From Candidatus Gastranaerophilales bacterium (GTDB taxonomy: Bacteria; Cyanobacteriota; Vampirovibrionia; Gastranaerophilales; Gastranaerophilaceae), in contig CAKMWI010000008.1 of assembly GCA_928722015.1 (NCBI GenBank), positions 186,001-250,000 of the forward strand: DNA of 64,000 nucleotides, in the 5' to 3' direction. Within the stretch, counting starts at the first letter, position 1; each line of letters begins with the position of its first letter. This document shows positions 7,301 to 16,001 of the stretch, piece after piece. Position numbers and translations under genes: made by a program. The notes under the pieces are model-generated. The model was given only the letters and a program-made list of their open reading frames with translations. It was not told the DNA's origin and ran no database searches.

Positions 7301-8374
7301 ATGGGAATGAGTGCATCTCAAGCAAGATTTCTAAGCTTGACAGCTCGAAAAACCAATGTTGAGTACGAAGGACAACAAATAAACCAACAAAGAACAACGT
7401 TGTCCAACGAATCAGCAAACTACTACAGTCAATTGACTCAAATGACTGTCCCAACTCCACCGTCAAGCCAAGATTATACAAAAACAAGTTATACCTTCAC
7501 AGATGGAGCAGAAACAAATGTAATAAATTCTCTAATAGCCCAAAAAGATGGATATTACATATTAAACTATACTCAATCAGTTCTAACCGATACCGTTGTA
7601 TCCAACGGAAATGTAATAGTAAGTCGAAAAGAAACACGCGATCCGAATAGCGATGCAGTAACAGATACAAGTTATTATGTAGGTTCAACAAAACTAAGAA
7701 CCCTAGGCACAGATGATCCAACCGATCCATATCTATCCGGTTTAGATGACAAAGAACGCGAAAATGCCCTTGCTCTGGAAGCCCAATATTTGACAATGCT
7801 TCAAGAAAAATACGGCGAGCAAAATTGGTATGTGAAATATCAACTGAATACAACTACCAAAACCTATGAACCAGTGTTCTACAGCCAAAGCCAAGTAGAA
7901 GATGCTGACTATAGCGATAAAACAGGAGCATCTCTATCAGGAATAAAATCCTATGTATACGGTCAAGCAACAGAATCTCGAGAAATAAAAAATGCAAAAG
8001 CCCGAGTAGAACAAGATACTTCAGGTCGCTACATAAGTATTCTTATTTATGAACTGGACGAAGATGGTGATATAAAATTAGACGAAAATGGAAATGAAAT
8101 CGGTACAGAATATACTCTAACTGCTACCACCACAACAGATGATAATGCATACAATGATGCAATGAATCAATATACATACGATAAAACCCAATATGATAAA
8201 GAAATCCAAGAAATCAACGCAAAAATAGAAATTATTCAAGCCCAAGATAAAAATCTGGAATTGCGATTGAAACAATTGGATACAGAAGAAAATGCAATAT
8301 CAACAGAAATAGATTCAGTCAAGAAAGTTATATCAAAGAACGTAGAATCAAGTTTCAAAACATTTAATGCATAG
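7301..8374 (+). CDS. MGMSASQAR-family secreted-type protein (paralogue 2)
   Basis: A 357-residue paralogue of the preceding gene. The N-terminal motif GMSASQARFLSLTARK and following QQINQQRTTLS are nearly identical. The last 35 residues differ by one substitution, and the central 200 residues diverge with indels. The start has an AGAAAGGA site, as in paralogue 1. Oddly, codon use differs sharply: this copy favours A-ending codons (ATA for Ile, TCA, ACA, GTA), whereas paralogue 1 favours T-ending ones, so the near-identical tail differs synonymously at 18 of 35 codons. That argues against recent tandem duplication. The function is unknown. Confidence 0.6.
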   Translation: MGMSASQARFLSLTARKTNVEYEGQQINQQRTTLSNESANYYSQLTQMTVPTPPSSQDYTKTSYTFTDGAETNVINSLIAQKDGYYILNYTQSVLTDTVVSNGNVIVSRKETRDPNSDAVTDTSYYVGSTKLRTLGTDDPTDPYLSGLDDKERENALALEAQYLTMLQEKYGEQNWYVKYQLNTTTKTYEPVFYSQSQVEDADYSDKTGASLSGIKSYVYGQATESREIKNAKARVEQDTSGRYISILIYELDEDGDIKLDENGNEIGTEYTLTATTTTDDNAYNDAMNQYTYDKTQYDKEIQEINAKIEIIQAQDKNLELRLKQLDTEENAISTEIDSVKKVISKNVESSFKTFNA

Positions 8375-8494
8375 TTACAAAAAGGTTCAAAAATAAAATC
8401 CAAACGGATAAGCAAAAGAAACAGAAAGCTCATAAAAGAATTTCTGATAAAAAATATACAAAAATTTTCCTTTCCCTTTTTCCTATTGATTTTC

Positions 8495-8523
8495 AACGAC
8501 TCGTAAAACAGTCGTTTTTTTTT
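8495..8523 (+). terminator. rho-independent terminator after paralogue 2
   Basis: Seven-bp stem AACGACT (8495-8501) / AGTCGTT (8510-8516) followed by a run of T. Confidence 0.75.
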
Positions 8524-8541
8524 TCTTCTTTTTGTCTGTGG

Positions 8542-8955
8542 TTATTTTATAATTCCTAAGTGCATTTTTATTTTTTCGGTTATATTAAATAGTTTTTGGT
8601 AGGAACTTTTTTTAATATCGTCTATTTCTTTTCCTTTTTGAAAATCATACATACTTTTAGTTCTAATATATAAGGTATCTCCATTATTTTTATCACTTAT
8701 ATATATCATCCGATTTTGTTTTTTGTTTGATAGGTATGATTTTATTTCTTTGCCAGTGTGTGTAAGAACTCTTTTTTTTATGACTAAATTTTCTGAATTT
8801 GTGGATGTTTTAATAATTGTTCCTGAGGGTAATTTTTTTATTGTTCTTGTTATTTCTGAAGTATCAGTTTTAGATTTTATCCAACCAATTCTATTTCCTA
8901 CTTTGTATTTGTTAAATCCAAGTGCTTTATTTGTGAGTTGTTGTATTATTGTCAT
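8542..8955 (-). CDS. hypothetical basic protein
   Basis: A 137-residue, Lys/Thr/Ile-rich protein with no signal peptide, membrane segment or motif that I recognise. It is predicted mixed alpha/beta with a basic surface. It stands alone between the tandem paralogues and glgC. The start at 8955 has an AAAGAGGAAA stretch just upstream. Nothing around it indicates a role. Confidence 0.5.
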   Translation of the reverse strand: MTIIQQLTNKALGFNKYKVGNRIGWIKSKTDTSEITRTIKKLPSGTIIKTSTNSENLVIKKRVLTHTGKEIKSYLSNKKQNRMIYISDKNNGDTLYIRTKSMYDFQKGKEIDDIKKSSYQKLFNITEKIKMHLGIIK

Positions 8956-9118
8956 CTGTTTCCTCTTTCTTTTTTTCTATCATTCTTTATAATACTCGTA
9001 AAAAATAAATTTGTCATATATATTATTGCAATGTTATTGTGAAAATATAGTTATTTAGTATTAATGACCTTTTAAATAGTTTGTTATATAATTTTTATAT
9101 AGTGAAAGAGGATTTTAT

Positions 9119-10354
9119 ATGTCTATTGATGATGCATTAGTTATGATTTTGGCAGGTGGAGAGGGAAAAAGATTATACCCATTAACTAAGGATAGAGCTA
9201 AACCTGCTGTGCCATTTGGTGGCAGGTACAGAATTATTGATTTTGTACTTAATAATTTTATAAATTCAGGTTTTTATAAGATTAAAGTATTAACACAGTA
9301 TAAATCCGATTCTTTAAATAAGCATATAACGAGAGGGTGGGCATTATCTCCATTTTTGGATCAGTATGTTGATTTGGCACCTGCTCAGATGAGAACCGGT
9401 AATGATTGGTATCGCGGTACGGCTGATGCTATTTATCAAAATATTTTTCATATAACAGATGAAGATCCCCGTTATGTTTGTATTTTTGGTGGTGATCACA
9501 TTTATAAAATGAAAGTATCTCAAATGCTTGATTTTCACAAAGAAAACAAAGCGGATTTATCGATTTCAGGAATTCCAATTCCAATTGAAGAAGCTTCTGA
9601 ATTCGGGATTATGGAAGTCGATGAAAATTGGCGTTTGGTAAAATTTGTTGAAAAGCCACAGTATAAACCGAAATCTATTCCGGGGCATCCTGATTTATGT
9701 TTGGCATCTATGGGAAATTATATTTTTGATAAGGAAATTTTATTGGATTCTCTAAATAGAGATTTTCAAAATCCTGATTCAAGCCATGATTTTGGTAAGA
9801 ATGTCATCCCGATGCTTTTATCTGAAGGGAAAAATATTTATGTATATAATTTTGCGAAAAATTCCTTTCCTGGGATGACTCCAGGAGAACGTGGATATTG
9901 GAGAGATGTTGGAAGTATAGATGCTTATTGGCAGGCAAATATGGATTTGCTTGCTTATGCTCCTGAATTGAATTTATATTCAAAAGAATGGCCGCTAAGG
10001 ACCTTTAATTACAATTATCCCCCTGCAAAGTTTGTTTGGGAAGAGGGGGATAGAGTTGGTATGGCTACAAATTCTATGGTGTCAGAAGGGTGTATAATCT
10101 CTGGTGGGGGTTTATCACGTTGTATTTTGTCTCCTAAAGTTAGGATTAATAGTTATTCCAGTGTTACAGATAGTATTCTTATGGAAAATGTTGAAGTAGG
10201 ACGTTATTCGCAAATCCGTAAGGCTATTATTGATAAAAATGTTGTTATTCCTCCTCATACAAAAATTGGTTTTGATAGAGAAGAAGACTTAAAACGTGGT
10301 TTTCATGTTTCTGAGGGTGGGGTTACTGTTGTTCCTAAAGGCTCTATATTATAA
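9119..10354 (+). CDS. glgC: glucose-1-phosphate adenylyltransferase
   Basis: Makes ADP-glucose from glucose-1-phosphate and ATP, the committed step of bacterial glycogen synthesis. The 411 residues are the usual length. [15 protein letters not shown] (about 9-23) is the nucleotide loop and AKPAVPFGG follows. The sugar-phosphate region VEKPQYKP and GYWRDVGS motifs are present, and the C-terminal left-handed beta-helix portion (from about residue 310) is complete. An AAAGAGGA site precedes the ATG, and a TATAAT lies at 9087-9092. It is monocistronic here. With MalQ it indicates glycogen storage, as in Cyanobacteria. Confidence 0.95.
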   Translation: MSIDDALVMILAGGEGKRLYPLTKDRAKPAVPFGGRYRIIDFVLNNFINSGFYKIKVLTQYKSDSLNKHITRGWALSPFLDQYVDLAPAQMRTGNDWYRGTADAIYQNIFHITDEDPRYVCIFGGDHIYKMKVSQMLDFHKENKADLSISGIPIPIEEASEFGIMEVDENWRLVKFVEKPQYKPKSIPGHPDLCLASMGNYIFDKEILLDSLNRDFQNPDSSHDFGKNVIPMLLSEGKNIYVYNFAKNSFPGMTPGERGYWRDVGSIDAYWQANMDLLAYAPELNLYSKEWPLRTFNYNYPPAKFVWEEGDRVGMATNSMVSEGCIISGGGLSRCILSPKVRINSYSSVTDSILMENVEVGRYSQIRKAIIDKNVVIPPHTKIGFDREEDLKRGFHVSEGGVTVVPKGSIL

Positions 10355-10382
10355 TTATTAAAACTTTATTTTTTTTATTTTT

Positions 10383-10412
10383 GGGGTACAATTTATTTTG
10401 TACCTCAATTTT
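10383..10412 (+). terminator. weak terminator after glgC
   Basis: GGGGTACAA (10383-10391) pairs with TTGTACCTC (10398-10406, one G-T pair). The T-tract is short and interrupted. Confidence 0.45.
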
Positions 10413-10495
10413 GTAAATTTTTATGAATATATTCTGAAAATTAGGCAATTAATAGGATTCATCATCATTATTGATTTGGGTAGGAATTTAAATCT

Positions 10496-11128
10496 ATGTC
10501 TATATCAAAGGTTGTAAGAAACTCCATATCAAATGCTTCGGGCTCCATAATGCAAGGGGTTGTTAATGTTATCCCCAGAATGACTGTAAAAAGTGAGAGA
10601 GCAAATAAAACTATAACCTGGATAGGTGAAAAACTTTCTTCTCCCCAAAATAGATTAATCCTTGGGGTATCCGCACTTATGAGCCAACCTTTTATAGATT
10701 TAAATAATAAAAAAGTGGATGAAGATACCAGAAAAGTTTCTGCGGCAAGGACTGTTGCTAAAATTATTGCGGGAACACTTACCGGTGTGGCTATACGATC
10801 AGGATGTATCCATGCTATTGATGCATTTACTAAGATGCCACATGAAATTACTCCTGACATGAAATATAAAAAGCTAAGAACCTTCTTTACTCCATCTCCT
10901 GGAATTTTAAATGATCTTTCACAGTATAAAAAATCTCTTGGAACGATTGTTTCATTATTAGTTATGGTGGTTACTAATTTTTTAATTGATGCTCCTTTGA
11001 CTAAATTTTTGACAAATAAATTTGTAGCAAAAATTAATGAAAAGAAGCAGTTAAAAAATGACTCTATTTCTTCAACCTCTTCTGTTAATAATAATGCTTC
11101 AAATGTAAAGGAGGTCGCTAATGCCTAA
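10496..11128 (+). CDS. membrane protein of unknown function (first of a pair)
   Basis: A 210-residue protein with hydrophobic stretches near 53-65, 84-108 and 142-165 and a polar, Ser/Asn-rich C-terminus. No known domain is recognised. It overlaps the next gene by eight bases; the AAGGAGG site of the second gene sits inside its last codons, so the two are translationally coupled. Both have a similar layout of amphipathic helices around a hydrophobic core, which suggests partners in one membrane complex. An AGGA box ten bases upstream supports the start. Confidence 0.55.
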   Translation: MSISKVVRNSISNASGSIMQGVVNVIPRMTVKSERANKTITWIGEKLSSPQNRLILGVSALMSQPFIDLNNKKVDEDTRKVSAARTVAKIIAGTLTGVAIRSGCIHAIDAFTKMPHEITPDMKYKKLRTFFTPSPGILNDLSQYKKSLGTIVSLLVMVVTNFLIDAPLTKFLTNKFVAKINEKKQLKNDSISSTSSVNNNASNVKEVANA

Positions 11129-11792
11129 ACCTTCTTTATTTATGCAATTTAAAGATGTAATTGCTAAGAAATATGGTGATAATCTTGGAAAAATGCTGAT
11201 TCACACCGGAGTTATAGGTTGGATTTTATCTTCTGCAGCTCAGGTTGCAGCTATTGTAATTAATGACAAGATTCCAAAAGAACAGAAGATGTTTTTGATT
11301 CCTCAGGAAATTGCTGATGCTGGTGTTAATATTGCTTCATTTTATTTGATTACACAATCTTTTAAATCAATATCATCAAGGCTTGTTTCTACAGGAAAAT
11401 GGTTGCCACAATCTGTAAGAGCATTTTTAGATAAGAGCGAATTTACTGCAAAAGTTGGTAAAAAGGGGTTTGATGTTTTGCGTGATGCAAAACTTCCTAA
11501 TAATCTGGTTGAGGATTTTAAAAAATTTGATAGTGGTATAGATTTTATTTCTACTACTTTAGGTTCAATTCTTTCATGTAATATTGTAACTCCTATTATT
11601 AGAAATGAGATAGCTGCTGAACGTCAAAAATCAGGAATAGCAAAGATGAATAGTAATACTACAAATAAAACAGTGGCATCTGTTGACTCAGAAAATGTGA
11701 ATATTCCATTGTCAAATAGAGCAACTATGAATAATTTTCAATCTATGGCATATAATAAATACTCACATCCAGCGTCTTCTTTAAAAATATAA
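11121..11792 (+). CDS. membrane protein of unknown function (second of a pair)
   Basis: A 223-residue protein with hydrophobic segments around 28-47 and 69-90, a central helical part (FDVLRDAKLPNN) and a polar tail ending in a Ser/Asn-rich stretch. It is coupled to the upstream gene by an 8-base overlap and a strong AAGGAGG site. I do not recognise the family. Its 3' end overlaps the converging anti-sigma gene by 12 bases (11781-11792). Confidence 0.55.
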   Translation: MPKPSLFMQFKDVIAKKYGDNLGKMLIHTGVIGWILSSAAQVAAIVINDKIPKEQKMFLIPQEIADAGVNIASFYLITQSFKSISSRLVSTGKWLPQSVRAFLDKSEFTAKVGKKGFDVLRDAKLPNNLVEDFKKFDSGIDFISTTLGSILSCNIVTPIIRNEIAAERQKSGIAKMNSNTTNKTVASVDSENVNIPLSNRATMNNFQSMAYNKYSHPASSLKI

Positions 11793-12308
11793 ATATATAA
11801 AGCCTCCAATAATTGTTGATATTATTATTACAAATATTGCAGCTAATTTGTAAAAATAATTTGTAGTGTAGTCGTTTTTATCTTGAATTTTTGATAATAT
11901 ATCTTTTGAGTAATCAAATTTTGAACTGTTTTTAGTTTTTTCGTATGCGGAGTGAACTATTTTTTGAAATTTGTAAATTGATTCAAGTTCTTTTCTTGCT
12001 GTAGGATTAGAGATAGCCATTTTTTTTATTTTAATATTTTCTTTTTCATTGAGTTCATTATCAACATAGGCAGATAAATTATTTAGAAATTCTCTATTTA
12101 GAGATTCGTCTTTGTGTTGAACAGTAATATTTTTTTTTAATTCTGCATAATTGTTGAGTATCCTTTTTAGGTCCTCTATTTTTTTTCTGCATTTAGGACA
12201 TTTAGTTAGGTGGATATTTACGTATTCTCTTAGTCGTGGATTTAATTTCCCTTCTATGTAAAAATTTATTAGTGCAGATACTTGATTGCAGGAAAGATCT
12301 TTGTTCAT
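11781..12308 (-). CDS. anti-sigma factor with zinc-binding ZAS domain
   Basis: A 175-residue protein. Residues 1-45 carry the ZAS/zf-HC2 pattern: Cys7, then H33-x3-C37-x2-C40 (HLTKCPKC). A linker of about 100 residues follows, and a single membrane helix lies at about 152-173 with the C-terminus outside. In this family the ZAS domain holds an ECF sigma factor at the membrane until a stress signal releases it. It lies 12 bases downstream of the ECF sigma gene, the usual pairing. The signal sensed cannot be read; the extracytoplasmic part is almost absent. Confidence 0.8.
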   Translation of the reverse strand: MNKDLSCNQVSALINFYIEGKLNPRLREYVNIHLTKCPKCRKKIEDLKRILNNYAELKKNITVQHKDESLNREFLNNLSAYVDNELNEKENIKIKKMAISNPTARKELESIYKFQKIVHSAYEKTKNSSKFDYSKDILSKIQDKNDYTTNYFYKLAAIFVIIISTIIGGFIYLYF

Positions 12309-12320
12309 TTTATTACTCCT

Positions 12321-12917
12321 TTATATATAATTTTTTAGCACTTCTTGTAATTTTACTCTTGCTCTGGAAATTCTGGATTTTACTGTTCCGATACTTGCAT
12401 TTGTTGTTTGTGCTATTTCTTCGTAACTTAACCCTTGGAATTCACGTAATATAATAGCAATTCTGAAAGCTTCTGGTAACTGTCTAATTGCAGATTTTAT
12501 TAACCTTTCGCATTCAGAAGTAATACATTTTTCTATAGGTTTGCTTTTTTGATCGGGTATTTCTATTTTTAAGTTAAGATTTAACGGTTCGCATTCATAG
12601 TCTATGGAAATAGTTTCAGGAACTTTTTTACGTTTTCGCAGCTCATCATAATATGTATTTGTTATTATGTGGTTTAACCACCCTTTAAAACATTTTGGAT
12701 TTTTTAAATTGCATATATTTTTTGCGACTTTTAGTAGAACTTCTTGAGTCAAATCTGAAATATTGTCATTTTTATTTACAAGATATGATAGTGTAGCAAA
12801 GACATCTCGTTGTATTTTTTTTATTAGTTCTTCAAGTGCTTTAAAGTCTTCTTTTTGTGATAATACAACAAGTTCCTCTATTGTCATTTTTTTATAGAGT
12901 AACTTATTTCCTGACAT
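12321..12917 (-). CDS. ECF-type RNA polymerase sigma factor
   Basis: A 198-residue sigma-70 family protein with only regions 2 and 4, the ECF layout. Region 2 spans about 25-100 (DLTQEVLLKVAKN and FKGWLNHIITNTYYDELRKR). Region 4 spans about 140-195, with QLPEAFRIAIILREFQGLSY and the helix-turn-helix EEIAQTTNASIGTVKSRISR. It is followed by its presumed anti-sigma factor. Its ribosome site, AAGGAGA, is fully buried in a 15-bp perfect hairpin immediately before the ATG, so translation or transcription into the gene is probably controlled there. Confidence 0.88.
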   Translation of the reverse strand: MSGNKLLYKKMTIEELVVLSQKEDFKALEELIKKIQRDVFATLSYLVNKNDNISDLTQEVLLKVAKNICNLKNPKCFKGWLNHIITNTYYDELRKRKKVPETISIDYECEPLNLNLKIEIPDQKSKPIEKCITSECERLIKSAIRQLPEAFRIAIILREFQGLSYEEIAQTTNASIGTVKSRISRARVKLQEVLKNYI

Positions 12918-12918
12918 A

Positions 12919-12953
12919 AAAATTCTCCTTAACTAAATGTTAAGGAGAATTTT
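12919..12953 (-). promoter_or_regulatory. perfect hairpin burying the sigma gene ribosome site
   Basis: A 15-bp perfect inverted repeat (12919-12933 / 12939-12953, five-base loop) ends two bases before the sigma-factor ATG on the minus strand. The right half, in mRNA sense, contains GTTAAGGAGAA, the Shine-Dalgarno. A short U-run follows, so it could also act as a terminator for the upstream TPR gene or as a thermosensor-like switch. Confidence 0.6.
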
Positions 12954-13022
12954 ATTTTTTTAGTATCATCATATTATTAACTCATGTAGATAATTTTTTT
13001 ATATGTTAAATAATAATTGAGA

Positions 13023-13892
13023 TTAGTTATTTAGCTTATATCTTACAACCGAGTTGCTGCCTTGTGATGAGATGAAGAGCAAATCTCCTGTTATATACAT
13101 ACAGTAAGGTTTTTGAATGTTTGATATAAGTTCTGTTATAGCTCCGTTTTTATCAACTTTTAAGACATTATCTTTATTATAATTTGCAATATATATATTT
13201 CCAGAGTTATCTATAGATAAGCCTATTGGACCATCAATTTTTTGACTTTTGATATAAACAATTTTTTTATTATCCGGTCCGATTTTATAAATTGTATTAT
13301 CTGAAAATCCTGCCACATAAATATTCCCGTTATTATCTGCAATAACACCAGTTGGGCTTGATATATCAGAATACATTCCGTTAGAATCATTTTTAGGATT
13401 TGCTTCAGCAAAAGATTTTGGTTGAGTTTGTTCTGCTTTTGCCGTAGGTAAATCTGTATCCATTGATGCTGCAAGTTGTTTTGCTCTTTCTCCAATCAGG
13501 CTATCTGCGGGAATTAGAGTAAGATACATTTTTGCTTTGTCGTATTCTCCGACTTTTTTGCTTAATGCTGCAGCTTTATATACAGATTCGTAATCATCAG
13601 GTTTTCGTAGTATTATTTGTTTAAATACTGCAAGCGCGGCTTCATCTTGTTTTAAATATTCCAAAATGGAACCAAGATTGTAATATGCATCAATATAATT
13701 AGGGTCTAATTCTATTGCTTTTTTAAAACAGTTTGCAGATTGTTCAAACTGACCAAGTTGATAATAGTCTATTCCTTTATTATATTGTAGTTTTGCGTCT
13801 GTTGCTATTGATGCAAAACTTGCGCTTCCTGTCATGAAAACAAGAATTGTAAATATTAGTACAGATTTAAATAGTTTATTACTGTATTTCAT
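13023..13892 (-). CDS. secreted TPR + NHL-repeat protein
   Basis: A 289-residue protein. A signal peptide spans 1-27 (ending ASFA). Three TPR units run from about 32 to 135 (YNKGIDYYQLGQFEQSANCFKKAIELDP and following). A linker follows, then NHL beta-propeller units from about 176 to 288 (PTGVIADNNGNIYVAG, PIGLSIDNSGNIYIAN). It is probably periplasmic and protein-binding. The propeller part is only about three blades, so it may be incomplete or need a partner. Its start overlaps the malQ end by 14 bases, so the two share a transcript, although no functional link is obvious. Confidence 0.75.
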   Translation of the reverse strand: MKYSNKLFKSVLIFTILVFMTGSASFASIATDAKLQYNKGIDYYQLGQFEQSANCFKKAIELDPNYIDAYYNLGSILEYLKQDEAALAVFKQIILRKPDDYESVYKAAALSKKVGEYDKAKMYLTLIPADSLIGERAKQLAASMDTDLPTAKAEQTQPKSFAEANPKNDSNGMYSDISSPTGVIADNNGNIYVAGFSDNTIYKIGPDNKKIVYIKSQKIDGPIGLSIDNSGNIYIANYNKDNVLKVDKNGAITELISNIQKPYCMYITGDLLFISSQGSNSVVRYKLNN

Positions 13893-15741
13893 CTAGTTCC
13901 TCAATTAATTGTTTATTGGCTTCTGTAAATACTTTTCCTCTTGCTATTATAGCTTTTTTCAATAGTAAAGGCAAATTAATTGTTTGCATTGATTCAAAGT
14001 TGTCAGGAAGTCTTAAACTCCAGTTTTTATCCCCTGAGGTTCCTGGTGTATTGTATGTTTCGTCCATATTGAAGAAATCAGTGAAGAAAATTTGAATATT
14101 TTCAGCTTTGCAGGCAAAAAGTTCAACTAATTTTGTTTCTTTCAGAAAATTTTCATCATTAGTCATTTTTACAATAATTTCATCTTGGTTTGCAGCTTCA
14201 GCAAATAAGTCTTCAACAAGATTTTTTACGTGCAAGTAACCTTCGTGAGTGTGAACTAACTTTTTAGCCCATAGAGTTACAGGTTGATTGTCATGTGTTC
14301 CAACCATAGCCCAAGATTTAGGGGTTATATTTTTGCATCTGTATGGGTCTTCAGCTTCTGTAGGGACTGTAAATTGGGTTAATTTCATTCCTTGAAGCTC
14401 ATATTCTTTCATAACTGCCGCAACAGGATTGGTTAATGTTCCTAAGTCCTCACAAACAATCGAATCTTTTGTTAGTCCTTCTTCTTTTGCTGCTGCAATA
14501 ACGATGTTTTCTATTAATCTTCCGTACAGTTTGATTTGTTCTTTTGATAAATTTTTAACTCTTTTTTCGTTATCAGCAGTTAATGTGTCGTCTAAATCTT
14601 CAATTTTTGCAATAGCATACTGTTTTAATTCCGGATGCTCTGGAGATGAATATAATCTACCTGCCCCTTGTTCCGGCATAGGTTTTTTACCAGCTTTATA
14701 TACCCAAGGATCAATAAGTCCTACTATGTGATCAATTCTTACACCACCAGGATTTTCTTTAAACATTTTTTTGAATAAATTTTTCATCAAAATTCCGGCT
14801 TCTCCAAGAGAACCATCATTATTAAATAGTTTTTCAGGATTTATAACAGGGAATCCCCAAGCCTGACCGTCTTTAGAGAAATAGTCCGGTGGACAACCAA
14901 GGCACCATCCTTCTAAAAATAAAGATTGATATGCCCAGCAATCTCTGTCTGAAAAGGCAACTTGTCTGTCTGCTATCATTTTTATTCCTTTTGAATCGGC
15001 TAGTTTCCTTGTTTCAAGGTTTTGTTTATAAAGTATAAATTGGATGAATTTATATTCATCAATATCTTTTGCATATTTTTTTGAAATTTCATCTATTCTT
15101 TTACCAAATTCTATTTTTTCTTCATTAGATTTTGGGTTAAATAGGTTTTTGTCTGTTTTGCTTTTCCAATTTGGCCAAAAATCAGTTCCATGTTCGATAG
15201 ATAAAGCTTCATATAAACTATCCTTATCTAGCCAGGAATCATTTTCAAGCTTATATGATTCAAATTCTTTATTTAGTTTTTTATCATCTAATTTTATAAA
15301 ATTAGAATATGCTTCTGATAAAGCTTCAGCTTGTTTTTTTAGAATATATGAATAGCTTGTTCTGTTTTTATTTTTATTTGGATTATTTTCAACTATATTA
15401 TTAAATGTCTCAGCAGATAAAATATTATGCCATTTATCTGTTGTAAGTGCCTTTAGGTCAATAAATAAAGGATTGTTTGAAAATATTGTCCCTGTATATG
15501 GAGAGGAATCTGAACTCTTTGTTTTCCCTGCCGGTCCCATTTGGATAGCGTCAAACAGCCCAGCTGCATAATTAATAAAATTTTTTCCCCCGTTTGAATT
15601 TATTGTGCCGAAACCTGTATTTTCACCTTCTGCAGCAGGGAAACTTCCGTTATGCATAATAAATACAAAATTTTTTTTACCTAAAGCCTGTAATGCTTTT
15701 CTTATAGTATTTACCCTATTTTTGTCTAGTGTACAAACCAT
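13879..15741 (-). CDS. malQ: 4-alpha-glucanotransferase (amylomaltase), GH77
   Basis: Disproportionates alpha-1,4-glucans for glycogen or maltodextrin turnover in the cytoplasm. At 620 residues it is longer than the ~500-residue Thermus type because of a helical insert (about 105-200). The GH77 catalytic triad is visible: nucleophile Asp337 in GVRIDHI, acid/base Glu431 in VCEDLG, and Asp484 in GTHDNQPVT. The 250s-type loop region DRQVAFSDRDCWAYQ is also present. An AGAAGGGG site precedes the ATG. It lies just downstream of tRNA-Lys on the same strand and overlaps the TPR-NHL gene. Confidence 0.92.
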   Translation of the reverse strand: MVCTLDKNRVNTIRKALQALGKKNFVFIMHNGSFPAAEGENTGFGTINSNGGKNFINYAAGLFDAIQMGPAGKTKSSDSSPYTGTIFSNNPLFIDLKALTTDKWHNILSAETFNNIVENNPNKNKNRTSYSYILKKQAEALSEAYSNFIKLDDKKLNKEFESYKLENDSWLDKDSLYEALSIEHGTDFWPNWKSKTDKNLFNPKSNEEKIEFGKRIDEISKKYAKDIDEYKFIQFILYKQNLETRKLADSKGIKMIADRQVAFSDRDCWAYQSLFLEGWCLGCPPDYFSKDGQAWGFPVINPEKLFNNDGSLGEAGILMKNLFKKMFKENPGGVRIDHIVGLIDPWVYKAGKKPMPEQGAGRLYSSPEHPELKQYAIAKIEDLDDTLTADNEKRVKNLSKEQIKLYGRLIENIVIAAAKEEGLTKDSIVCEDLGTLTNPVAAVMKEYELQGMKLTQFTVPTEAEDPYRCKNITPKSWAMVGTHDNQPVTLWAKKLVHTHEGYLHVKNLVEDLFAEAANQDEIIVKMTNDENFLKETKLVELFACKAENIQIFFTDFFNMDETYNTPGTSGDKNWSLRLPDNFESMQTINLPLLLKKAIIARGKVFTEANKQLIEELDEIQ

Positions 15742-15791
15742 TTCTACCCCTTCTTATTTAAACTAAAAAACACTTACCTTTATAAAAAAAA

Positions 15792-15864
<73 letters not shown>

Positions 15865-15954
15865 ATTTACAAATATTATATTACCACTTAAAACTTTGCT
15901 GTCAATTGTATTGTAGCTATTTATTTGTTGATATAAGTATTTGTATTTATATAC

Positions 15955-15988
15955 AAAAATAAAGACCTTTTAGTAGGTCTTTATTTTT
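15955..15988 (-). terminator. terminator of glnA
   Basis: A 14-bp stem AAAAATAAAGACCT (15955-15968) / AGGTCTTTATTTTT (15975-15988) with a six-base loop. It is symmetric, so it can act in both directions, and sits 14 bases after the glnA stop. Confidence 0.8.
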
Positions 15989-16001
15989 TATTTTATGTTA
16001 T

